Positions 7,166 through 14,595 of a stretch of 24,073 bases of DNA are shown piece by piece. Every line of letters begins with the position of its first letter. Positions within the stretch are counted from its first letter, which is position 1. This DNA is from Chloroflexota bacterium. GTDB lineage: Bacteria; Chloroflexota; Dehalococcoidia; JACQGW01. Under the pieces are notes generated by a model, which saw nothing but the letters and a program-made list of their open reading frames with translations, did not search any database and was not told where the DNA came from. Both the position numbers and the translations under genes were made by a program. The stretch lies in assembly GCA_016199325.1 (NCBI GenBank), contig JACQGW010000182.1, positions 1-24,073 of the forward strand, written 5' to 3'.

Positions 7166-7372
7166 CTACTGACCCTCGACAATCTCGAGCGCGAAGTCGG
7201 GGCACTGAAGCTCGCAGAGAAGACAGCCGGTGCAGGCCGCCGCGCGCTCGATCACCGGCAGGCCGTCGGCCGTCGCGGTGAAGACGTCGTGCGGGCAAAT
7301 GGCCACACAGATGCCGCAACGCTTGCACCAGGCCACGTCCAGCCGGATCTCCGGCACGCTCTTGATCGCCAT
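7166..7372 (-). CDS. korD: Ferredoxin-type delta subunit, two 4Fe-4S clusters
   Basis: This is a 68-residue bacterial-type ferredoxin. Two complete cluster motifs are present: C16-C19-C22-C26 followed by P27, and C47-C50-C53-C57 followed by P58. Such small subunits pass electrons between the catalytic subunits and soluble ferredoxin in four-part oxidoreductases. It is the first gene of the minus-strand operon, with AAGGAG five bases before the ATG and a promoter candidate about 30 bases upstream. With it the window holds alpha, beta, gamma and delta functions, so the complex appears complete. Confidence 0.92.
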   Translation of the reverse strand: MAIKSVPEIRLDVAWCKRCGICVAICPHDVFTATADGLPVIERAAACTGCLLCELQCPDFALEIVEGQ

Positions 7373-7399
7373 GCGGTCTCCTTCCGGTCACGTGGGGTT

Positions 7400-7429
7400 A
7401 CCATAGCACGCTGGGGAGGAGAGGATCAA
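7400..7429 (-). promoter_or_regulatory. Promoter candidate for the oxidoreductase operon
   Basis: Read on the minus strand, TTGATC (7429-7424) and TATGGT (7405-7400) are 18 bases apart. Transcription would start near 7393, leaving a 20-base leader with the ribosome binding site. A second AGGATCAAGG copy lies just upstream (7434-7443), forming a short direct repeat with the first. The -10 box is moderate. Confidence 0.45.
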
Positions 7430-7451
7430 GGAAAGGATCAAGGCGCTTGGG

Positions 7452-7517
7452 TCAGATCAGCGACCTGCTCTGGCAGCCGTCGACCGGGATGCAGGTGCCG
7501 GTCACCAGGCTGGCCCG
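7452..7517 (-). pseudogene. Remnant C-terminus of a short-chain dehydrogenase/reductase
   Basis: On the minus strand this stretch reads RASLVTGTCIPVDGCQSRS then L-I and a TGA stop at 7454-7452. The pattern A-S-x-V-T-G-x-x-x-x-V-D-G is the well-known C-terminal end of SDR enzymes such as 3-oxoacyl-ACP reductases and glucose dehydrogenases. An in-frame TAG sits immediately upstream (7520-7518) and no other part of the roughly 250-residue enzyme is present, so this is a decayed fragment. The usual second Gly of VDGG has become Cys. The sequence beyond about 7518 is unrelated, marking a deletion or insertion boundary. Confidence 0.6.
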
Positions 7518-7567
7518 CTATGTAGAGATGTCGATTTCGTCAGACAGGTGCGCCCTTCGGATGACAA

Positions 7568-7732
7568 ACCGTTCAGGTGAAAACACCGCCGGCGGATGAC
7601 AGTATTGCTCGCCTGGCCTCGCCCACCCCTCCCGCGGCCGCCGGACCCCGCCAGACAACCGCCGGAAGCAGTCTGCCTGATGTTTCCTGCCCAACCACCG
7701 GCCGGCTACCGCCGGAGTGCCACCTGAACGGT
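7568..7732. other. Intergenic segment bounded by 12-bp inverted repeats
   Basis: ACCGTTCAGGTG at 7568-7579 is repeated exactly in reverse complement at 7721-7732, and a second pair (CCGGCGG and CCGCCGG) follows a few bases inside. A further small inverted repeat, TGAACG with CGTTCA nine bases on, overlaps the right end (7725-7745). The roughly 140 bases between are GC-rich, with several CCGCCGG words and no gene. It could be a small MITE-like element or a structured leader for the downstream operon. No target-site duplication was found. Confidence 0.4.
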
Positions 7733-7865
7733 GACGTATCGTTCATCAATGGCCTCCCTTCCGTTCACATCCGGCCTGGTAAATGAACTTCCGGTCAGAA
7801 AAGAGGCATGCCGCTTGCGAAACCGACGGCAAGTCCAGGCAATAACGACTGGCGACCGAAAAAAG

Positions 7866-7907
7866 GGGCATTCGTCAGAAAAGCCTGGCAGACACCGACG
7901 AGTGCCC
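7866..7907 (+). promoter_or_regulatory. Hairpin in the leader of the glycan operon
   Basis: GGGCATTCGTC (7866-7876) can pair with GACGAGTGCCC (7897-7907) over 11 positions, one of them a G-U pair in RNA, around a 20-base loop. It lies about 125 bases before the first gene of the operon and has no T run, so a regulatory leader structure is more likely than a terminator. It matches no riboswitch class I recognise. Confidence 0.35.
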
Positions 7908-8017
7908 AGAGCAACGGCCGACAAGCCGCACAAGGGTAGGATACCAGGGCGCTCGCGCTCGAATCAGGTAGGACATCCGTGACCTTTGTCGGTTTGCCGT
8001 CGTCAATGCCGATCGCG

Positions 8018-8023
8018 AAGGAG
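8018..8023 (+). promoter_or_regulatory. Ribosome binding site selecting the ATG at 8033
   Basis: AAGGAG lies 9 bases before ATG 8033. The same open frame runs upstream to GTG 7979, which has no ribosome binding site, so the downstream ATG is chosen. Confidence 0.65.
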
Positions 8024-8032
8024 AATAACGGG

Positions 8033-8668
8033 ATGCGACGTTTCATTCTGCGGGATCTACTGGACCTTCTTCCCTGGTCGGGCCGCAACCGTGAGCCCGT
8101 CGATTGGCTGGAGCCGGACGTCGAGCCGCAGTTTCCGTCGATGGGCGCCATTTACCAGGCGCCTCCGGTGGAGGCGCCAGCCCCGGCATTTCCGGCCGGC
8201 GTTCTCTCCATGTCCGATGGACTGGCGGCCCTCGACGCCGAAGTCGACCGCGCGCGGCGCTATGGGCGCTCTCTTGCGCTGCTCATGCTCGACATCGGTT
8301 TCGAGCAGTCTGAGCAGCCCCCGGTGCGCCAGGCATATCGATCGTCGGCGCTGGTGGCGCCGGCCTGGCTCCTCGCCAGTCGCCTGCGCGGCACCGACGC
8401 GGTCGCGGTCGATCCGGCTTGCAGCCGGTTCATGCTCGTGCTCCCGGAAACGGGGCCGAGTGGTGCCGTCGCCCTGGCAGGCCGGCTGGAGACCGAGATC
8501 GTCCGCATGATGGCGGTGCGCCTGGCCTGGGGCGTGGCCCACTTCCCAGGCTCGGCGCTCACGCCGGAGCAACTGGTCCAACGTGCAGAGGCCGACCTTG
8601 CCTACGGGGTCGGAGCCCTGACCGCTGCAACCCGGGAGGTAGCCGATGCGGACGTGGCGAGCGCCTAG
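8033..8668 (+). CDS. Degenerate GGDEF-domain protein
   Basis: This 211-residue protein has no predicted membrane segment. Residues about 65-205 follow the GGDEF fold pattern: RARRYGRSLALLMLDI near the start, then the VLPETGPSGAVALAGRLETE segment, then WGVAHFPG and a final LVQRAEADLAYG helix. The catalytic signature is lost: the GGDEF position reads ACSRF (residues 129-133), and the second acidic residue of the usual LDID motif is Gly. It should therefore not make cyclic di-GMP; a binding, scaffold or allosteric role is possible. It is the first gene of the glycan operon and overlaps the priming transferase gene by 23 bases, which ties its translation to that enzyme. The N-terminal 60 residues are Pro-rich and unassigned. 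Confidence 0.7.
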   Translation: MRRFILRDLLDLLPWSGRNREPVDWLEPDVEPQFPSMGAIYQAPPVEAPAPAFPAGVLSMSDGLAALDAEVDRARRYGRSLALLMLDIGFEQSEQPPVRQAYRSSALVAPAWLLASRLRGTDAVAVDPACSRFMLVLPETGPSGAVALAGRLETEIVRMMAVRLAWGVAHFPGSALTPEQLVQRAEADLAYGVGALTAATREVADADVASA

Positions 8669-9308
8669 ACAGCAGTTGCGCCGAGGGAACGGTGGACGAT
8701 ACCGCCGTGCCTACCTGGCGGTCGGCAAGCGGCTCATCGACGTCGCCATCTGCCTGCCGGGGCTGCTCGTCCTCCTCCCGGTCATGCTGCTGATCGCGCT
8801 GGCCGTGTGGGTCGACTCGCCAGGCCCCGTCGTATTTGCCCAGCGGCGCACCGGCAAGGGAGGCAGGCGCTTTACCATGTACAAGTTTCGGACGATGGTA
8901 CACAACGCCGAGGAGCTGAAGGCCCGGTACGCGCACCTGAATGAGCTGACGCCGCCAGACTTCAAGATCACCAACGACCCGCGCGTCACGCGCGTCGGCC
9001 GCTGGCTCCGGAAGACGAGCCTGGACGAGCTGCCCCAGCTCTTCTCGGTGGTGAAGGGCGACATGACGCTGGTCGGCCCGCGGCCGACCTCCTTCGCCGC
9101 CGAAACCTATCGGCTCTGGCATACCGGGCGCCTGGAGGCAGCGCCCGGACTGACCGGACTCTGGCAGATCTCGGGGCGGAGCAAGCTCGACTTCGACGAT
9201 CGAGTTCGGCTCGACATCGCCTACGTTCGACAGCGCAGCCTCGGGCTCGATCTCAAGATCCTGGTCGGAACCGCCTTCGCCGTCGTCAGAGGCGAGGGCG
9301 CTTGCTGA
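8646..9308 (+). CDS. Priming sugar-phosphate transferase (bacterial sugar transferase family)
   Basis: This 220-residue protein is a PglC/WcaJ-type phosphoglycosyl transferase, which moves a sugar-1-phosphate from a nucleotide sugar to undecaprenyl phosphate at the membrane and so starts a glycan repeat. A hydrophobic segment (about 27-52) is followed by the family signatures DSPGPVVFAQRRTGKGG, FTMYKFRTM, RKTSLDELPQLFSVVKGDM, LVGPRPT and GLTGLWQISGRS. It is the short form, lacking the extra N-terminal membrane domain of WbaP-like proteins. GGAGGT precedes the ATG at 8646. The overlap with the degenerate GGDEF gene suggests coordinated production. Confidence 0.94.
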   Translation: MRTWRAPRQQLRRGNGGRYRRAYLAVGKRLIDVAICLPGLLVLLPVMLLIALAVWVDSPGPVVFAQRRTGKGGRRFTMYKFRTMVHNAEELKARYAHLNELTPPDFKITNDPRVTRVGRWLRKTSLDELPQLFSVVKGDMTLVGPRPTSFAAETYRLWHTGRLEAAPGLTGLWQISGRSKLDFDDRVRLDIAYVRQRSLGLDLKILVGTAFAVVRGEGAC

Positions 9309-9313
9309 CTTGA

Positions 9314-9323
9314 GGGGAGGAGG
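9314..9323 (+). promoter_or_regulatory. Ribosome binding site deciding a TTG start
   Basis: GGGGAGGAGG ends 4 bases before TTG 9328. The longer open frame begins at TTG 9310, upstream of this site, so 9328 is preferred. Confidence 0.7.
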
Positions 9324-9327
9324 ACCC

Positions 9328-10653
9328 TTGACTACGGCGAGTCTGGATCTCGGTACGGTGTTGCCGGCGCTGTTCCAACAGCTCGAGGACGTGGACATTC
9401 GATACTGCCTGCTCCGCGGCGGTGAGGAGTCCCTGGCGACGGCGCCGGACGTCGATCTGCTCGTGGGGCAGGCCGATCTGGCGGCGTTCAAAGGCGCCGC
9501 CGAGCGGCTTGGCTTCGTCGAGCTGCCGGCCTGGGGACACTGGCCTCATCGTTTCTTCGTGACCTACGCCGAGGCCGAGGACCGCTGGATCAAGCTCGAC
9601 ATCGTGACGGAGGTCGCCTTCGGCCGTCCAGCCAAGACGCTGCGGATCGAGCTGGCCGACCACTGCCTCGCCTACCGCCGGCGCGGGCTGCTCGCCTATC
9701 TGCCGGCGGCGGAGGACGATCTCTTCCTGCTGCTCCTCCACTGCCTGATCGATAAGGCCGCCTTCGCGCCACACCACCGTGCCAGGCTGCTCGACCTCCG
9801 CGATGAAATCGGCGACGGCGAGACGTGTCGATCTCGGATCCTGGAGGTACACCTGGCTCTGGCATTCCCCGGCGACCTGACCTGGTCCCGCCTCTCGGCC
9901 ATGCTGGCCGGCGAGCAATGGGATGACCTGCTCACCCTGCGTCCGGCGGTGATCGCCCGGCTCGCGCGGAGCCAGCAGGTCGGCCGACTGTTCCGTAGTC
10001 TCAGCGGCAAGCTCCTTCGCAAGCTCGACCGGTTCGGCCGGCGCCGTGGAGTCAGCGTTGCCCTGCTCGCTCCCGACGGCGCCGGCAAGACGACGCTGGC
10101 GGCGACGCTCGCCGAGCGCTGCCCGCTGCCGGTGTCACGCATCTACATGGGCAGCAACGCAGCCAGCAGCACCGTCGGCTTTCCGCCGAGCCGCTGGCTG
10201 CGAACGGCCCGGCGCCGCCTGGTTCGGCTGCCCCGTCCGTTGGTCTCGCCGCTGAGCATCAGCGCCGACCTGCTGGAGAGCTGGTTCCGCTACGCCGTCG
10301 CCTCCTACCGGTGCCGCCGCGGCGAGCTCGTCGTCTTCGACCGCTACGGCTACGATGCCCTGATCGCTCCGCAGACCGGCTCGTGGCGGCGGCGGATCCG
10401 GCGCCGGCTGGTCGCCAACGCCTGCCCCGCCCCGGACCTCGTGGTCTACCTCGACGTTCCGGCCGACGAGCTCTACCGGCGCAAGCAGGAACACGCCGTC
10501 GAATGGCTGGAGCAGCAGCGACAGGGCTACCTGCGCCTGCAAACGGCGCTGCCCGGACTGACGGTGCTCGACGCCCGCCACGAGCCCGCCGTCGTCCGGC
10601 GGCAGCTCACCAGTCTGATCTGGCGCCAATTCTCGTCGGAGGGCTCCAATTGA
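9328..10653 (+). CDS. Nucleotidyltransferase-like plus P-loop kinase fusion protein
   Basis: This 441-residue protein has two parts. Residues about 1-200 resemble the nucleotidyltransferase-like domains found in polysaccharide loci (YCLLRG, then APDVDLLVGQADLAAFK, with the paired Asp of that fold). Residues about 235-441 form a P-loop kinase of thymidylate-kinase type: Walker A in APDGAGKTTLA (near 248), FDRYGYDA as the DR-containing segment, and DLVVYLDVPADELYRRKQ with the lid region. The substrate is unknown. In this setting it may activate or phosphorylate a sugar or lipid carrier; ordinary dTMP kinase activity is unlikely because of the fusion and location. It starts 19 bases after the priming transferase and runs directly into the flippase gene. 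Confidence 0.75.
   Translation: MTTASLDLGTVLPALFQQLEDVDIRYCLLRGGEESLATAPDVDLLVGQADLAAFKGAAERLGFVELPAWGHWPHRFFVTYAEAEDRWIKLDIVTEVAFGRPAKTLRIELADHCLAYRRRGLLAYLPAAEDDLFLLLLHCLIDKAAFAPHHRARLLDLRDEIGDGETCRSRILEVHLALAFPGDLTWSRLSAMLAGEQWDDLLTLRPAVIARLARSQQVGRLFRSLSGKLLRKLDRFGRRRGVSVALLAPDGAGKTTLAATLAERCPLPVSRIYMGSNAASSTVGFPPSRWLRTARRRLVRLPRPLVSPLSISADLLESWFRYAVASYRCRRGELVVFDRYGYDALIAPQTGSWRRRIRRRLVANACPAPDLVVYLDVPADELYRRKQEHAVEWLEQQRQGYLRLQTALPGLTVLDARHEPAVVRRQLTSLIWRQFSSEGSN
10638..10643 (+). promoter_or_regulatory. Ribosome binding site for the flippase gene
   Basis: GGAGGG lies 6 bases before TTG 10650 and 12 before ATG 10656. Its spacing fits the TTG better, so the flippase may begin two residues earlier than annotated and overlap the previous stop codon. 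Confidence 0.5.
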
Positions 10654-10655
10654 CC

Positions 10656-12191
10656 ATGCACTCCGGTGACCTGGCCGTCCGCCAGATCCGTGGATCGAGC
10701 TTGCTCTTTGTCGGGCGACTGATCGCCAGAGGGATCGAGTTCGCCGTTCAGGTGCTGCTCATCCGCTACCTGGCGCAGGCCGACTACGGCGCGCTGGCCT
10801 ACGGCCTATCGATCGTGCTGCTGGGCCAGACCCTCGTCTCGCTCGGTCTGCCGGAAACGGTCGCGCGCTTCGTGCCGCTCTATCGCGAGCAGCGCCGGTA
10901 CGACCGGCTTCTCGGCACGATCGTCCTGGCGGTCGGCGTCATCGCCGCGCTCGGCGTTGCCGGCGCCCTGGCCTTCCGGGGCTTCACGGGCGCCGTCGGC
11001 CAGGTGCTCGTCCAGGATGTCGCGACCGCCAAGCTGCTGCTCATCCTCGTGTTCCTGATTCCGGTCGAGGCGCTCAACAACCTGCTGACCAATCTGTTCG
11101 CGAGCTTCGCCAGGCCGCGGGCCATCTTCTTCCGGCGGGCGGTCCTGGCGCCGGGGCTGAAACTGGCCGCGGCGCTGGCCACCATCGCCCTGGAGCGGGA
11201 TGTCACCTTCCTGGCCGGCAGCCTGCTTATCGCCGGCCTCGTGGGGCTCGCCGTCTACGGCTTCCTGTTTGTGCAGCTCCTCGCCAAAGAGGACCTGCTC
11301 CGGCGCCTCCGCGAGAGCCCGATCCGGCCACCGCTCCAGGAGGTGTCCACCTTCGCCCTGTCGATGGTCAGCTCGACGACGATCTGGCTCCTGCTCCAGT
11401 CCTCCAGCACGCTGCTGCTCGGCTACTACCACGGCGCTGCCGAGGTCGCCGCCTTTGCCGTCGTGCTGCCGCTCGTCGGGCTGAGCCAGATGGTCACCGG
11501 CAGCTTCACCATCCTCTACACGCCGCTGGCGACGCGCCTCCATGCCAGGGAAGACCTGGCCGGAGTGGGCCGGCTCTACTGGCAGACGGCGACCTGGATG
11601 GCGATGATCTGCTTCCCGATCTTTGCCATGACCCTGGCCTTTCCCGGGCCGCTCCTGACGGCGCTCTACGGCTCGCGCTACGACTCGTCGGCGACGGTGC
11701 TCGCCGTGCTCGCCGTGGGCTCCTTCTTCCAGGCGGCCACCGGCTTCAACGGTTTGACTCTCAGGGTCTTTCGCCGGCTCCGATACTCGGTCGCGATCGA
11801 TCTCCTGGCGGTCCTGTGCAACGTCGGCCTGAGCCTCGTCCTGGTCCCCCGCTGGGGTGCGCTGGGCGCGGCGATGGCGACGACCGCCACGCTTGTCGTC
11901 CACAATCTGCTTAAGCAAGCCGGCTTACAGGCGGTCACCGGCATTGGCCTCTGCCGGGGCGAGCACCTGCGGGTCTACCTCGCCATGGCGCTGGCGCCGC
12001 TGGGGCTGATGCTGCTGGCGCCGCTCGTGCCTGGCACGCTCGCCGCCGTCGCGGTAACGCTGCTGGCCTCAGGATTGGTCGCGGCCGCCGGCCGGCACGC
12101 GCTCGACGTCACGCAGACGTTCCCTGAGCTCGCCCGGCTGCCGATCGTCCGGGTGGTCTTCCCAGGCTCGCAGGTGGAGGTGGGCCGATGA
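10656..12191 (+). CDS. Wzx-like polysaccharide flippase
   Basis: This is an integral membrane protein of 511 residues, in the normal range for the polysaccharide exporter branch of the MOP superfamily, which moves lipid-linked glycan repeats across the cytoplasmic membrane. The start, LAVRQIRGSSLLFVGRLIAR, matches the conserved opening helix of Wzx/RfbX proteins. About 12-14 hydrophobic segments run through the sequence, with charged loops such as LPETVARFVPLYREQRRYDR between helices 2 and 3. The ATG at 10656 is used here; TTG 10650 has better ribosome binding site spacing. It ends by overlapping the next gene through ATGA. Its place between the priming enzyme and the glycosyltransferases supports a Wzx-type route, although no Wzy polymerase is visible. 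Confidence 0.9.
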   Translation: MHSGDLAVRQIRGSSLLFVGRLIARGIEFAVQVLLIRYLAQADYGALAYGLSIVLLGQTLVSLGLPETVARFVPLYREQRRYDRLLGTIVLAVGVIAALGVAGALAFRGFTGAVGQVLVQDVATAKLLLILVFLIPVEALNNLLTNLFASFARPRAIFFRRAVLAPGLKLAAALATIALERDVTFLAGSLLIAGLVGLAVYGFLFVQLLAKEDLLRRLRESPIRPPLQEVSTFALSMVSSTTIWLLLQSSSTLLLGYYHGAAEVAAFAVVLPLVGLSQMVTGSFTILYTPLATRLHAREDLAGVGRLYWQTATWMAMICFPIFAMTLAFPGPLLTALYGSRYDSSATVLAVLAVGSFFQAATGFNGLTLRVFRRLRYSVAIDLLAVLCNVGLSLVLVPRWGALGAAMATTATLVVHNLLKQAGLQAVTGIGLCRGEHLRVYLAMALAPLGLMLLAPLVPGTLAAVAVTLLASGLVAAAGRHALDVTQTFPELARLPIVRVVFPGSQVEVGR

Positions 12192-13294
12192 CGCCACTGG
12201 TCGAGGTCGTTTCTGGCGCGAGCTGGCTTCGCCGGCTGCGGGTTGCCTGGGACCTCCCCAGACCCACCGGCTCGACCGCGCCGGTGCCGCAGCGCCGCTT
12301 CGTCGAGCGAGCGCTGCTGGAACAGGCCGGGGTCGTCGAGCAGTTTGCCGGCTGTGCCGCCCAGGGGCTCGTGATTCAGCGCCTGTGCCAGACCGAAACC
12401 GGCGCGCTGGTCGCGCGGGTCGCGCCGCCGGGCGGGTCGGGAAGGACCATTGTCGTCAAGGCGGAGCCCGGCCCACTCGCCGCCGAGGGCCTGAGCCACC
12501 ATTACCAGACCGTTCGCCGGCTCCGATCCATTCCGTCGCTGGCCGGCTGGTACGACGCGCTGCCCGAGCCGCTTGGCCAGGGCCACCTGGATGGCCGCTC
12601 CTACATCCTGGAAAGTGCTCTTCAGGGCGTGCCGGGCCGCTGGCTTCTCGCGCACGCCGGTACGCTGGCCTGGCTCCAGCGGCGAGCGGCCGACGTGATC
12701 GTCGCCCTCGGTCGGGCGACGCTGGTCCGCCGGACCGTCGACGCCGAGGAGTTCGAGCGTCTTGTCGGGCGGGACCTGACCCGACTTGGCGGACTCTCCG
12801 TCGGCCTCGAAGCCCGGCAACTGGACGATCTCCGCGGGCTGATCGAGCAGGAGCTGCTGGGGCGGGAGGTGCCCCTGGCCTGGGTCCACGGCGACTTCTG
12901 GCCCGGCAACCTGCTGGTGTCCTGGCCGAGGGGAGGGATCACCGGCATCGTCGACTGGGACCGAGCCGTCGCCGACGAGCTGCCCGTCCACGACCTGTAC
13001 CACCTGCTGACCTATCCGTCGGCGATGCTCAGACGGTACCGGCACGGCGACGTCGTCGTCGAGAAGCTTCTGGCCGGCAACCTCGATCTGGGCGAGCGAC
13101 GCCTGTTCGAGGCGGTAGCTGAAGAGCTCGACCTGCCGGCCGACGCCGGCTTCCGGCGAGTGGCGGCCATCGTCTACTGGCTCCGCTTCGTCGTCGCCAA
13201 TCTGACCCGCCGCCTCGATCTCCAGAACGACGATCGCTGGCTGGCGCGGAACGTCTGGCCCGTCTTGAGCTGGATGAACTGGAGGACAGCATGA
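12188..13294 (+). CDS. APH-family phosphotransferase (kinase)
   Basis: This 368-residue protein has the aminoglycoside-phosphotransferase/choline-kinase fold. The N-lobe has an ATP-anchoring Lys in IVVKAEPG; the C-lobe carries the catalytic HGDFWPGNLL loop and the metal-binding GIVDWDRAVADE segment. Known relatives phosphorylate small hydroxyl-bearing molecules such as sugars, choline or antibiotics. Its place between the flippase and glycosyltransferase genes, joined to both by ATGA overlaps, argues for phosphorylating a sugar, lipid or glycan precursor rather than drug resistance. The first 60 residues are a variable N-terminus with no clear match. The substrate is unknown. Confidence 0.82.
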   Translation: MTPLVEVVSGASWLRRLRVAWDLPRPTGSTAPVPQRRFVERALLEQAGVVEQFAGCAAQGLVIQRLCQTETGALVARVAPPGGSGRTIVVKAEPGPLAAEGLSHHYQTVRRLRSIPSLAGWYDALPEPLGQGHLDGRSYILESALQGVPGRWLLAHAGTLAWLQRRAADVIVALGRATLVRRTVDAEEFERLVGRDLTRLGGLSVGLEARQLDDLRGLIEQELLGREVPLAWVHGDFWPGNLLVSWPRGGITGIVDWDRAVADELPVHDLYHLLTYPSAMLRRYRHGDVVVEKLLAGNLDLGERRLFEAVAEELDLPADAGFRRVAAIVYWLRFVVANLTRRLDLQNDDRWLARNVWPVLSWMNWRTA

Positions 13295-14595
13295 GAATCC
13301 TGGTCATCGATCGCTCGGCCCCCATCAGCCGGTATCAGGGGAACGAGCTGATCGGCTACCATCTCTTTCGGCGGCTTCGGTATCACGACCTGACGCTGCT
13401 CTGCCCGGCGCCGCGGGAGCAGCTCGACCAGACTCGGGCGGCCCTGGCCGAGACGTTCAATCAGGTGCACCTGGTGCCGCGGCGGGAACGGGTGCCAAAT
13501 CTCGCCGGTCTTGCCGAGCCGGCCTTCGGGTGGACACGGGCGCGCTTTGGCTGGCGCTTCGACGCCGACGCCGCCCGCCGGATGCAGATCCGCCTGGATC
13601 AGCTCCTGGCGTCCAAGCCGTTCGACGTCGTCCACGTCCGCCAACTGCCCATGGCCGCGTTCGCCGGCCGGATTCACCACCCCAAACTGCTCGAGCTGAT
13701 CGACTCGAGCACCCTCCAGGCGGCCCGAGCTGCCGACGGGCATGCGACCGGAGGGGCGGGCATCGCCACGATCCAGCCTCCAGAATCACCTGAAGCACGG
13801 GTGCGGAACCGGCTTCGCTACTGGCTGACGGCCTGGTGCGAGCGGCTCGCCGTTCGTCAGTTCCCTGCCTGTACCACCGTCGCCGCCGCCGACGCCGCTG
13901 CGGTCCGGCGCCTCGCGCCCGGCGCCGCCGTCCACGTCATCCCGAACGGCGTCGATACCGAGTACTTCGCGCCCTGGTGGGCCGAAGCGGGCGATCCGAA
14001 CGTCGTCTTCGTCGGCGTCATGTCCTATCCGCCCAACGTCGACGCCGTCCTCTCCTTCTACCGGACGGTCTGGCCGCAGATCAGACAGGCCGTCCCATCC
14101 GCCCGATTCACGGTGGTCGGCCGGGATCCCGCGCCGGCCATCCAGGAGCTGGCCGCCGATCCGAGCGTGGCCGTCACCGGCTACGTCGACGACGTCCGAC
14201 CCTGGCTGGCCGGGGCGGCCGTTGTCGTCTGTCCGATGGTCAACGGGAGCGGGATCAAGAACAAGGTGCTCGAGGCAATGGCCGCGGGCCGGCCGATCGT
14301 GGCGACGCCACTCGGGGTCGAGGCGCTCCCGGTGGCCGACGGCCGGGAGGTGCGCATCGCGTCGGCGCCGCCGGCGATCGCGGCCGCCGTCGTCGATCTC
14401 CTGCGCGACGCGACGGCCCGTCGCGCGCTTGGCCGGCGGGCGCGCGACTACGTGGTGGCACACCACAGTTGGGAGGCCGTCGCACGAGCTTACGATGCCA
14501 TCTACGCCGACCTGCTAAGCACGGCGATCAAGCGAAAGGAGAATGGCGCTGCGCTTCCAGCCAACGGCGGAGCGCGCGCCGGCAATCGCTCATGA
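13291..14595 (+). CDS. GT4 glycosyltransferase (PEP-CTERM/EpsH-system-like)
   Basis: This is a 434-residue cytosolic or membrane-associated retaining glycosyltransferase with the GT-B fold. The N-terminal acceptor domain spans about 1-200; the C-terminal donor domain has IPNGVDTEYFAP, FVGVMSYPPNVDAV and GSGIKNKVLEAMAAGRPIVA, where the Glu of KVLEAM is in the nucleotide-sugar site. The pattern resembles sugar transferases found with exosortase and EpsH-type systems, but no exosortase is in the window. The last 25 residues (KRKENGAALPANGG region) are disordered. ATGA overlaps join it to both neighbours. The sugar donor cannot be read from the sequence. Confidence 0.9.
   Translation: MRILVIDRSAPISRYQGNELIGYHLFRRLRYHDLTLLCPAPREQLDQTRAALAETFNQVHLVPRRERVPNLAGLAEPAFGWTRARFGWRFDADAARRMQIRLDQLLASKPFDVVHVRQLPMAAFAGRIHHPKLLELIDSSTLQAARAADGHATGGAGIATIQPPESPEARVRNRLRYWLTAWCERLAVRQFPACTTVAAADAAAVRRLAPGAAVHVIPNGVDTEYFAPWWAEAGDPNVVFVGVMSYPPNVDAVLSFYRTVWPQIRQAVPSARFTVVGRDPAPAIQELAADPSVAVTGYVDDVRPWLAGAAVVVCPMVNGSGIKNKVLEAMAAGRPIVATPLGVEALPVADGREVRIASAPPAIAAAVVDLLRDATARRALGRRARDYVVAHHSWEAVARAYDAIYADLLSTAIKRKENGAALPANGGARAGNRS

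Noticed and set aside
7560..8032. Cyclic di-GMP riboswitch upstream of the glycan operon
   Set aside because: The conserved core of the known class I or II aptamers could not be found; only unassigned hairpins are present.
8033..8668. Active diguanylate cyclase
   Set aside because: The signature is ACSRF instead of GGDEF and a metal-binding residue is missing.
12188..13294. Aminoglycoside resistance gene
   Set aside because: The APH fold is shared by many kinases and the gene is locked into a glycan operon by overlapping codons, so a resistance role is unsupported.
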